From Bacillota bacterium (GTDB lineage Bacteria; Bacillota; Dethiobacteria; DTU022; JAAZDR01), in contig JAAZDR010000323.1 of assembly GCA_012512705.1 (NCBI GenBank), positions 1 through 5,429 of the forward strand: DNA of 5,429 nucleotides. Direction: 5' to 3'. Shown in pieces: positions 1 through 5,429 of the stretch. How positions within the stretch are numbered: the first letter of the stretch is position 1; each line of letters begins with the position of its first letter. The notes beneath the pieces were generated by a model. The model did no database searches. It was not told where the DNA came from and saw nothing but the letters and a program-made list of their open reading frames with translations. Made by a program: the position numbers and the translations under genes.

Positions 1-78
1 TATCGCAGAATCAATAGATCCCAACGTGAATCGAAAATCGTTATTAGATCCATGGATAGTAGATTTTGCTAAAGGATA

Positions 79-106
79 TTGACAAAATTTATTATGAGCA
101 TATGCT
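79..106 (+). promoter_or_regulatory. Putative sigma-A promoter upstream of the operon
   Basis: A perfect -35 hexamer TTGACA lies at 79-84. After a 16-base AT-rich spacer comes TATGCT at 101-106, which matches four of six bases of the -10 consensus. Transcription would start near 113. It is the best promoter-like sequence seen ahead of the three-gene cluster, and it would give a leader of about 250 bases running through the barrel-gene remnant to the ATG at 366. The weak -10, the 16-base spacer and the lack of any mapped start keep confidence moderate. The operon could instead be read from a promoter left of the window. Confidence 0.4.
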
Positions 107-109
107 TAA

Positions 110-343
110 CCGATCACGCATGCTGAAGCGTTAAGTTTTAATTTAGATCTAGATACAGCTCAAAAAACTTATTTGGGGCTGGAATCCACATTATATAAGG
201 GAGTAAAGGCAAGAGCTGGATTCGGTGATGGTATCTGGAGTTTGGGTTGTGGACTCTCTAATGGAAAGTTGTCATCGGATTATGTTTATTCGTGGGGTGG
301 GCTAAGCAGTGAGCATATTATAACTCTTAAACTGAGTTTATAG
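110..343 (+). pseudogene. 3' remnant of a barrel-like outer-membrane protein gene
   Basis: This frame is open from just after a TAA at 107-109 to the TAG at 341-343. It encodes 77 residues and contains no ATG, so it looks like the tail of a longer gene. The peptide reads as short beta-strands joined by Gly/Asn/Asp turns (for example LGLESTLYKGVKARAGFGDG, then WSLGCGLSNGKLSSDYVYSW) and ends in ITLKLSL. This resembles the last strands of an outer-membrane barrel; the similarity to PorV/UPF0164-type proteins is a recollection of style, not a verified hit. Upstream, all three frames are interrupted by stops between 60 and 109 (frame 2 at 80, 95 and 107; frame 3 at 60 and 132; frame 1 at 70), so the gene is truncated or frameshifted. 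The TAG lies only 22 bases before the next gene's start. An intact gene with a sequencing error near 80-110 is the main alternative. Confidence 0.5.
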
Positions 344-365
344 CTTACCTTTCTAGGGAGTGAAG

Positions 366-1904
366 ATGCAGATGTTGGATAAAAAGAGTTTAGCTATTTT
401 CTCCTTTTTTCTTTTGCTAGCCGCTGCCATTAATACTGTCTTTGCAGAAGTCATAGCTCCTTTTGCAGGTAGCTTAGGTACGCAAATTAGATATACCCCT
501 GAAAATAATTTCGAGAATGGTTATTTTATTAACCTTAGCAGCAGTATGCGTAAACAGGATGGAAATTTTGAATTTTGTGCTACAATTAATAACCTGTATG
601 CTCGTGAGGGACAGTTGACATGGTATTTCCCAAATCACAGGCAAGATTCTAATTGGAGAATAGGTACTTTTTATCTTAGAAACACTTCTCCTTTAGGAAA
701 TGGACTTGGAGCAAGTACTATGACGATTGGTGATGTTGATATTCCCTATTCTCCTTATACTGTTTATCTGCGGCGGGGTTCGACTTATAACCGTAGTGGA
801 CGTGGTGTTACCCTACAAAAGTTTAAACTAGGGGAATTCGATATTGATAGTTTTTTAGTTTGGATGGATAGTATAGAGAAGCCTTTGTATGGGTTTAAAA
901 CTAGTTGGAATAAAAACCAGTTTCGGATCAATTATATTGCCGCACAACAAGTTACAAAAAATGCGACCTTACAATCTATTGACGAGACGGTAACAAGCCT
1001 TGAATTGAATAAAACATTACCAGCGGGAAGTTTTGCTTTTTTAACTGCAAAACAATATAAAGATGGCGAAGACTACGAGATTTTCCAAGCTACAATTTCG
1101 AGAAATATAACAAACAAAGATAAAATTCAATTCATCTGGCGAGACTTTCAACCTGGCTATAGGCCTAGTTTCTGTGATCATACTCCAAAATATGATAACT
1201 TGCAAAAACGTCCTTATAATTGGAATCCTGTCGATCGTTTTGCTAATCGTAAAGGCTTAACTATTAGCTTAGATTCTAGGGGAAAAAGAGGAAGTATTAA
1301 TTTTTCAAAAGAGTATTATTTGGATCGGGACTATTATAGGAATAAAACCTATCGTGAGGCAACAGTGGATCGTAACGAAATTACGTGGAATTTAAGTTTT
1401 CCCACTCTAACAGGTAAGATTATTGCAAGTCATCAAAGGATTGAATTAGATAATCCATTTCAACAACCAAGTATTGAAAGCACTGCATTTTATATTGAAC
1501 TGCTTTCTAGAGAATATAAAGTGGGATCGAAGCTGGTTTCTAATTGTAATTTGTTCTTATGGGTAGATGACAGCCTTCAGCTAACAGATTACCTTGGAAA
1601 TTATTCAGAAGTAATATCAGAGCAAGGTTATAGAGTAAATTTGAATTTCACCTCTGATCCAAAAAAATACAATTTTTTTATAGGTGTCAGCGGTATTGAG
1701 CATTTTGATGGCTTTGATTTTTATAAAAGTATGGGATTAAATTATAAACATCCCTCTTCAGGTCTTGATTTGGTTATCCGCTTAACTAATCCTAATTTTG
1801 ATGAAAAGAGAGCGAAGTATAGTTTGGATCCATACGATCGACGTTTTGGTTTTATGGATTATCCTGATAATATTATTCAAATTAGAAATGTTATCAGGTT
1901 TTAA
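366..1904 (+). CDS. Putative outer-membrane beta-barrel protein
   Basis: This encodes 512 residues. The ATG at 366 is preferred because AGGGA (355-359) lies 6 bases upstream; the GTG at 360 would overlap that site, and the ATG at 372 is the alternative. Residues 1-27 form a signal peptide: K6-K7, a hydrophobic core rich in Leu, Phe and Ala, and a likely cut at VFA/E. The mature part has no transmembrane helix. It consists of alternating polar/hydrophobic strands rich in Tyr, Phe and Trp, separated by charged turns, and the protein ends in QIRNVIRF. A terminal Phe with hydrophobic residues at -3, -7 and -9 fits the C-terminal recognition signal of Omp85-assembled barrels. A Pro/Arg/Tyr-rich stretch near residues 259-297 (RDFQPGYRP, then TPKYD, then NPVDRFANRKG) interrupts the strand pattern and may be a plug or long loop. 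By length it could form a barrel of roughly 16-18 strands, such as a porin or polysaccharide exporter. The family is not recognised. It is the first of three co-oriented exported genes. Confidence 0.72.
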   Translation: MQMLDKKSLAIFSFFLLLAAAINTVFAEVIAPFAGSLGTQIRYTPENNFENGYFINLSSSMRKQDGNFEFCATINNLYAREGQLTWYFPNHRQDSNWRIGTFYLRNTSPLGNGLGASTMTIGDVDIPYSPYTVYLRRGSTYNRSGRGVTLQKFKLGEFDIDSFLVWMDSIEKPLYGFKTSWNKNQFRINYIAAQQVTKNATLQSIDETVTSLELNKTLPAGSFAFLTAKQYKDGEDYEIFQATISRNITNKDKIQFIWRDFQPGYRPSFCDHTPKYDNLQKRPYNWNPVDRFANRKGLTISLDSRGKRGSINFSKEYYLDRDYYRNKTYREATVDRNEITWNLSFPTLTGKIIASHQRIELDNPFQQPSIESTAFYIELLSREYKVGSKLVSNCNLFLWVDDSLQLTDYLGNYSEVISEQGYRVNLNFTSDPKKYNFFIGVSGIEHFDGFDFYKSMGLNYKHPSSGLDLVIRLTNPNFDEKRAKYSLDPYDRRFGFMDYPDNIIQIRNVIRF

Positions 1905-1942
1905 GCCAGAAACAACTTATAAGGGGGTGAGCTTAAACTAAT

Positions 1943-2014
1943 TTGGGAACAAAAGTAGTTTGGGGAATAGAAATTGTGATTTGTAGCTCAATAGAGAAAT
2001 GGAGGTGCTTTTAA
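1943..2014 (+). other. Possible leader ORF in the gap before the beta-helix gene
   Basis: A TTG codon at 1943 opens a 23-codon frame beginning MGTKVVWGIEIV and ending at the TAA at 2012-2014, which overlaps the next gene's ATG as TAATG. A purine-rich, Shine-Dalgarno-like AAGGGGGTGAG lies at 1921-1931 and serves no other obvious start; its spacing to the TTG is about 12 bases, slightly long. The stop/start overlap is what translational coupling would look like. The peptide has no recognisable feature and the start codon is weak, so this may be chance. The same gap (1905-2013) also contains an imperfect repeat of about 20 bases around TAATTTGGG and TAGTTTGGGG. Confidence 0.15.
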
Positions 2015-3972
2015 TGAAGTTAGATAAAAGGTTTTTCATATTAACGGTTCTGCTAATCGCTCTTGTTTCTATTACAGGTACAGTTGCTTTAGCGAATGTA
2101 CCGAATGAAGTTAATGCAAAAGATTTTGGCTTTAACGAGGCGGATTCAACTGCAGCTTTACAGGCAGCTATCAATACAGGCGCCAAAAAGGTCATAGTTC
2201 CTAACATGGGCAAGCCATGGATTGTTGCTAAAACCATTAATTTAGTTAGCAATCAAGAAATCTTTTTTGAGCCAGGTGTAGAGATACTTGCTAAAAAAGG
2301 GGCATTTAAAGGGCGTAATGATGTGTTATTTTTGGCTAGTAACAGAAAGAATATTATTCTGCGCGGTTATGGGGCTACATTTAAGATGCACAAGAAGGAC
2401 TACCAAGGTCCCGATTATGAAAGGGCAGAATGGAGGCATACCTTAAGTATCCGCAGCTGCACTAATGTCCAAGTGCTAGGGCTTACTTTAGCTGATAGTG
2501 GTGGTGATGGGATTTATTTAGGCACAGTTTCAGGAGCAACCCCTTATAATAAGGATATCATCATTCGTGATGTGGTTTGTGATAATAACCATAGGCAAGG
2601 GATCTCTGTTATTAGTGCCTGGAATTTGCTTATTGAAGATAGTGTATTTAAAAACACTTCAGGAACACCGCCTATGGCGGGAATTGATTTTGAACCAAAT
2701 CATGCTAAAGAATGTTTAGTAAATATCATAATACGTAATTGTGTTTTTGAAAACAATGCCGGTAGTGGAATTGATATATATTCTAAAAATTTAAATGCAA
2801 CTTCGGAAGATATTTCCATCAGGGTCGAGGATTGTCTAATTAAAGGAAATCAAAGAGGGATTAGAGTAGCTGCGATTTTTTCTGATGGTCCCAAAGGACT
2901 AATTGAGTTTGTTAATTGTACTATAGAACATACGGAAAATGCAGGGATTATGATTTTAGGTAAATCAGAATCATCCGCCAAAGTGGTGTTTGAGAATTGT
3001 GAAGTGAAAAATGCTGCTTTGAGATCTGAGGCTCCAATCTATTTTGATCTAGCTAATACACCTTACGCAAAGCGCCAAGGCGGTGTTGACTTTATTGATT
3101 GTATTGTAAAGCATGATAGTGCAGCTCCATTTTTATTGTTAAATGATAGAGCTACTAATCTTGGTCTTTATAATATTAATGGTAATATTGAAGTTCAATC
3201 CTCCTATCCTGCACAAATGGAACTTAGAACTATGCAATTAGATGATTTTAATTTAACATTTACTACAAAATCATTAGAGCGCAAAACAAGTTTTATGCCC
3301 AAATTAATTTCTGATACGCCTGTTGTTAACGAATGTATGATAATTAGAGGTAGGGCTAACTATCTGATTTATGCGAAAGAAGGTGAAACAGTTACTATTG
3401 ATGTAGCTTGTGAAAAAATCGGAAGTAATAACGACAGTATGCAGCTTAAAGTAATGTCGCCGAAAAACGAGTTGATTTATGAAGGAGAGCTAGCAGCAGA
3501 ACAAGAAGAACAAATTAAATTTTTGGCAGCTCAAACGGGTATTTATTCTATTAGCAGTGATGCTAATAGAAATGCTATTAAGGTTATGTGTAATAAACCA
3601 TTAGGACTTGAAACTAGTATTGGTCCAAGCAACTTAGTTTCCCCGACGGGGTATTTATATTTTTGGCTTCCAGAAGGCTTAACAAGTACCGAAATTATTG
3701 TTGAAGGAAAAGGGATAAGAGAACAAGTAAAAGCAGCTTTAATTAACAGCAAAGGACAAGTTGTGGAAGAAAAGGATAACATCTCAGGAATAGAGCCCCA
3801 TACTTTTAGAGTTAACCTAGAACAGCCCAGTGAAGGGGAAGTTTGGAGCCTAAGATTCGCGGAACCTGGAAATAAATATGCTGTTCTTGAGAACGTGTTG
3901 ATAGGATTCAATATAGAGGATATACCTGCTGTTTCTTTTACACCTAATCTTATCTTTGAAATAGTTAAATAA
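2014..3972 (+). CDS. Secreted right-handed parallel beta-helix protein (polysaccharide lyase/epimerase-like)
   Basis: This encodes 652 residues. The start is the ATG at 2014, with GGAGG at 2001-2005 ideally spaced; the upstream in-frame ATG at 1999 overlaps that site and is rejected. Residues 1-27 are a signal peptide cut at ALA/N. Residues 32-75 look like the N-terminal cap of pectate-lyase-3/GH28-like proteins (VNAKDFGFNEADSTAALQAA, then KKVIVP). Residues 76-400 are beta-helix rungs, including NIILRGYG, NVQVLGLTLADSGGDGIYLG, NHRQGISVIS and MAGIDFEPN. Cysteines recur at like rung positions (C243, C274, C302, C329, C363), which suggests an internal cysteine stack. The fold is typical of enzymes that cleave or epimerise acidic polysaccharides. 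Conserved Asp, His, Arg and Glu around 161-230 are candidate active-site residues, but the AlgG-type DPHD motif is not seen. Residues 440-652 look like two beta-sandwich domains of unknown role, perhaps for binding. The substrate is unknown and a non-catalytic surface role is possible. The next gene begins 33 bases downstream. Confidence 0.82.
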   Translation: MKLDKRFFILTVLLIALVSITGTVALANVPNEVNAKDFGFNEADSTAALQAAINTGAKKVIVPNMGKPWIVAKTINLVSNQEIFFEPGVEILAKKGAFKGRNDVLFLASNRKNIILRGYGATFKMHKKDYQGPDYERAEWRHTLSIRSCTNVQVLGLTLADSGGDGIYLGTVSGATPYNKDIIIRDVVCDNNHRQGISVISAWNLLIEDSVFKNTSGTPPMAGIDFEPNHAKECLVNIIIRNCVFENNAGSGIDIYSKNLNATSEDISIRVEDCLIKGNQRGIRVAAIFSDGPKGLIEFVNCTIEHTENAGIMILGKSESSAKVVFENCEVKNAALRSEAPIYFDLANTPYAKRQGGVDFIDCIVKHDSAAPFLLLNDRATNLGLYNINGNIEVQSSYPAQMELRTMQLDDFNLTFTTKSLERKTSFMPKLISDTPVVNECMIIRGRANYLIYAKEGETVTIDVACEKIGSNNDSMQLKVMSPKNELIYEGELAAEQEEQIKFLAAQTGIYSISSDANRNAIKVMCNKPLGLETSIGPSNLVSPTGYLYFWLPEGLTSTEIIVEGKGIREQVKAALINSKGQVVEEKDNISGIEPHTFRVNLEQPSEGEVWSLRFAEPGNKYAVLENVLIGFNIEDIPAVSFTPNLIFEIVK

Positions 3973-4005
3973 ATCCTACTTAAAATTACGGGAGGATTGA
4001 TTGTT

Positions 4006-4668
4006 ATGATGAAAAGATTGTTAGGCTACTACATACTATTACTTGGGTTGTTGCTCATACAGTCTTCATTCCCTATCATGGCGGTGGCTCCAAGGGGCAC
4101 TGTTCCTGAGATCGAAATAATTCGGCTTAACGAGAAACCGATAATTGATGGCGAACTTAATGATAAAGCATGGCTAGAAGTAGCGCGATCATTTAAGGGT
4201 GTTTTAACAGGTTGGAAAAACCAATATGGAACAGAGCTTATTCAAAACCAAAGAATTGTTTATATGGGATATGACGCTGATGCATTATATATTGGCATGA
4301 TTTGCTATGTAGATGATACTGATTCCCTTAGATACGGAAACAATGTTTGGAAAGATGATTCATTGGAGGTTCACATTGAGAATACAAAGGGAGAATATTT
4401 TCAAATGGGGATTTCTTGCGGTGGGCAATGGGATATTGGTAGATTAGATAAAATATTTTTCTTTGATAGTGCAAGTAAAATTGGCGACAACTATTGGTCT
4501 ACTGAAATCGCCATTCCTTGGGAAGAGATACGCGTTGAACCTAAACCTGGCATGGAAATTGGTTTTAACTTTGCAGGAAATGATTATAAAGACTATTGGG
4601 TAACGTGGGGACCATCTTATGGTAGCTTTCAAAGACCTAGTACTTTTTCATACCTTAGATTAAAATAG
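4006..4668 (+). CDS. Exported CBM9-like carbohydrate-binding protein
   Basis: This encodes 220 residues. GGGAGG at 3990-3995 lies 10 bases before the ATG at 4006, with a second ATG directly after; a TTG at 3997 is too close to the site. Residues 1-28 are a signal peptide with a long Leu/Ile core (K3-R4, then YYILLLGLLLIQSSF), likely cut near IMA or AVA. The mature protein is essentially one domain of the CBM9-like (DOMON-like) beta-sandwich family. Its hallmarks are IIDGELNDKAW (46-56), YMGYDADALYIGMICYVDD (86-104), WKDDSLEVHIE (115-125), YWSTEIAIPWEEI (163-175) and GFNFAGND (186-193), in the usual order. CBM9 domains bind sugar chain ends in xylanases; related stand-alone domains also occur in surface and redox proteins, so sugar binding is inferred. 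No catalytic domain is attached. Its place 33 bases after the beta-helix gene suggests shared expression and a shared substrate. Whether it stays periplasmic or is released cannot be told. Confidence 0.82.
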   Translation: MMKRLLGYYILLLGLLLIQSSFPIMAVAPRGTVPEIEIIRLNEKPIIDGELNDKAWLEVARSFKGVLTGWKNQYGTELIQNQRIVYMGYDADALYIGMICYVDDTDSLRYGNNVWKDDSLEVHIENTKGEYFQMGISCGGQWDIGRLDKIFFFDSASKIGDNYWSTEIAIPWEEIRVEPKPGMEIGFNFAGNDYKDYWVTWGPSYGSFQRPSTFSYLRLK

Positions 4669-5031
4669 TTTGAGCAGATCAAGTGATTGTATGCAAACGC
4701 TGATATTCCTCTCAAAGACGATACTATGAATTATTAGTTTAATTAGGGGAATGAGTTAAATGTAAGGTGAAATATAGCTTTGACAGTGATTATATAGAGA
4801 GCAAGGGTTCAATAATAGTTTTATGTGTTTGGGAAAGCTATCATTTTAGCAAAGGTTGTAGATAATATTAAGGTCTGGCTCTAACTTGAGATTAGAGCCA
4901 GACCTTTTTCTTTAAAATACCGGTTAATTGGATAATACGTCTATATAACTCAGAAGGTTTTGGCGGCACCTTTCTACAGTTTTTCGTGCTGTGAGTAAGA
5001 CATACTTAGAGATACGATTACAGAGCATTGA
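4669..5031. other. Gene-free stretch with a terminator and decayed sequence
   Basis: No gene with a credible start and ribosome binding site is found in these 363 bases. Stops are frequent in all frames; a short run near 4699-4735 (NADIPLKDDT) reads like coding sequence but is closed on both sides. A TTGACA at 4780-4785 has no -10 partner at 16-18 bases. The only firm signal is the hairpin terminator at 4870-4909. From 4910 to 5031 nothing is recognised; frame 2 is open from 4949 to 5113 without similarity to any family I know and may be debris of the fibronectin-domain gene. Confidence 0.5.
4870..4909 (+). terminator. Strong rho-independent terminator
   Basis: A perfect 15-bp stem, AAGGTCTGGCTCTAA (4870-4884) and TTAGAGCCAGACCTT (4892-4906), encloses a 7-base loop. 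It runs into five T residues (4905-4909) and then CTTTAAA. It lies 201 bases after the stop of the CBM9-like gene and is the first convincing terminator after 366, so it most likely ends the three-gene transcript. The other strand lacks a comparable T tract, so it is probably one-directional. Confidence 0.9.
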
Positions 5032-5361
5032 GAGCTTATCACAAAAGCCGGTGCCGATGGAACTGGAAATAACCATGCTATCTACGAAATTAACTATTAT
5101 GGAGAGTTCGTAGAAGGAGTATCTCCAAATGAACCTGTAAATTGTAAAGTTTCTGTTCATCCGACCGGTTTCTTGCAAGTGGTATGGGAAACTCCAGCAC
5201 CAAATAAAGATGGAGAGTTACCAGTAGGTTACAACATTTATCGGGGCAATACAGAGGATTTTCTTCCCTCTGCCGGAAATTTGGTAGCCTCAAATATAAA
5301 AGGAAGAGGCATTTTCGATGTCCGCAAAGCACGTTATACCAATAACAAAAAAGCGCGGTAA
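5032..5361 (+). pseudogene. Remnant of a fibronectin type III domain protein
   Basis: The frame is open from after a TGA at 5029-5031 to the TAA at 5359-5361, about 109 codons. No start codon with a ribosome binding site fits; the TTG at 5173 falls inside the conserved domain. The peptide covers the end of one fibronectin type III repeat (AGADGTGNNHAIYEI, then YYGEFVEGVSPNEPV) and the first half of a second (GFLQVVWETPAP, then PVGYNIYRGN). It then departs from the family after NLVASNIKG at about 5305, where a basic tail (RKARYTNNKKAR) replaces the expected remaining strands. Such repeats link or anchor domains in secreted polysaccharide hydrolases and surface proteins, so the parent was probably an exported multidomain protein. 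Loss of both ends marks it as a fragment, perhaps cut by deletion on the left and by recombination on the right. Confidence 0.6.
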
Positions 5362-5416
5362 AATTATTTTACCCCGCAAAAATGGTGAAAACCACCGTTT
5401 TGTCATTAAAAACTAG
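5318..5416 (+). CDS. Candidate small basic protein of 32 residues
   Basis: An ATG at 5318 is preceded by the purine-rich GGAAGAGG (5302-5309) at an ideal 8-base spacing. It opens a frame ending at the TAG at 5414-5416. The peptide begins MSAKHVIPITKKRGKIILPR and ends NHRFVIKN. It has about ten Lys/Arg and almost no acidic residues, with two likely beta-strands (GKIILP and HRFVIK). It lies in a different frame from the fibronectin-domain remnant and begins where that remnant stops resembling its family, which could mean a junction brought in a separate gene. No family is recognised. Against it: the length is near chance expectation, and two hairpins, one terminator-like on the other strand, overlap it. 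Confidence 0.3.
   Translation: MSAKHVIPITKKRGKIILPRKNGENHRFVIKN
5347..5377 (-). terminator. Possible intrinsic terminator for leftward transcription
   Basis: The + strand reads AAAAAA (5347-5352), then GCGCGGTAAAA (5353-5363), loop TTA, then TTTTACCCCGC (5367-5377). This gives an 11-bp stem with one C/C mismatch. Read on the - strand, the hairpin is followed by six T residues, the layout of a rho-independent terminator. It would stop a transcript arriving from a gene beyond the right edge. The stem is partly A/T and carries a mismatch, and a + strand small ORF overlaps it. Confidence 0.4.
5379..5401. repeat. Small inverted repeat next to the leftward terminator
   Basis: AAAATGGT (5379-5386) can pair with ACCGTTTT (5394-5401) around the loop GAAAACC, giving eight pairs including one T/G wobble. 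On the + strand the T-rich right arm is followed by GTCATT; on the - strand the hairpin also runs into T residues. It may be a weak bidirectional terminator that reinforces the neighbouring hairpin, or part of the overlapping small ORF by chance. Confidence 0.3.
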
Positions 5417-5429
5417 CAAATAGCCTAAA

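Noticed and set aside
1..109. Short open stretches in frames 2 and 3 at the left edge (such as LLDPWIVDFAKGY)
   Set aside because: They are under 30 codons, end in stops before the remnant at 110 and match no family I know; they may be part of the decayed gene but cannot be assigned.
1938..2252. 104-residue open frame on the - strand
   Set aside because: It overlaps the start and signal peptide of the beta-helix gene, has no ribosome binding site and resembles no family.
3543..3911. 122-residue open frame on the - strand
   Set aside because: It lies wholly inside the beta-helix gene, whose + strand frame is clearly coding; it is a shadow.
4444..4632. 62-residue open frame on the - strand
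   Set aside because: It is antisense to conserved CBM9-like motifs and has no independent support.
4780..4808. TTGACA at 4780-4785 as a promoter
   Set aside because: No -10-like hexamer lies 16-18 bases downstream; the TATATA at 4790 is far too close.
4825..4884. GTG-started short frame reading FGKAIILAKVVDNIKVWL
   Set aside because: There is no ribosome binding site, it is under 20 codons and it ends inside the terminator stem.
4924..5332. Two overlapping - strand open frames (84 and 80 residues)
   Set aside because: They are antisense to the fibronectin-domain remnant, whose + strand peptide is recognisable, and neither shows a family motif.
5353..5401. Two neighbouring hairpins as a possible CRISPR repeat or attachment site
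   Set aside because: The two hairpins differ in sequence, no repeat unit recurs with spacers, and no recombinase or cas gene is present.

Overview
The window is AT-rich bacterial DNA with strong GGAGG-type ribosome binding sites and long runs of exported proteins. The first complete gene looks like an outer-membrane beta-barrel: it has a signal peptide, many alternating aromatic/polar strands, no other membrane segments, and a final phenylalanine. That barrel in a Firmicute-like sequence background suggests a diderm Firmicute, such as a member of the Negativicutes (Sporomusa/Pelosinus-like). The assignment is an inference; no marker gene is present.

Layout. Positions 1-343 hold no intact gene. 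They contain a sigma-A-like promoter (79-106) and the last 77 codons of a broken barrel-like gene (110-343). Three complete genes follow on the + strand: the putative barrel (366-1904), a secreted right-handed parallel beta-helix protein with a C-terminal extension (2014-3972), and a small exported protein made of a CBM9-like domain (4006-4668). Each has a signal peptide and its own Shine-Dalgarno sequence. No terminator is visible between them, and a strong intrinsic terminator lies at 4870-4909. They are therefore best read as one operon, possibly transcribed from the promoter at 79-106.

After the terminator, 4910-5031 has no recognisable gene. Positions 5032-5361 hold a start-less remnant of a fibronectin type III protein, and 5318-5416 holds a candidate 32-residue basic ORF with a good ribosome binding site. 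Two hairpins overlap that ORF; one has the layout of an intrinsic terminator for leftward transcription entering from beyond the window.

How the genes may work together. All three products are exported. A barrel, a polysaccharide-type beta-helix and a carbohydrate-binding-type domain suggest a cell-surface module that binds, modifies or passes a polysaccharide. This resembles in outline the barrel plus beta-helix pairing of alginate export (AlgE/AlgG), but no specific homology is claimed. Gene remnants on both sides suggest the locus sits in a region of gene turnover. No gene is recognised well enough to carry a symbol.
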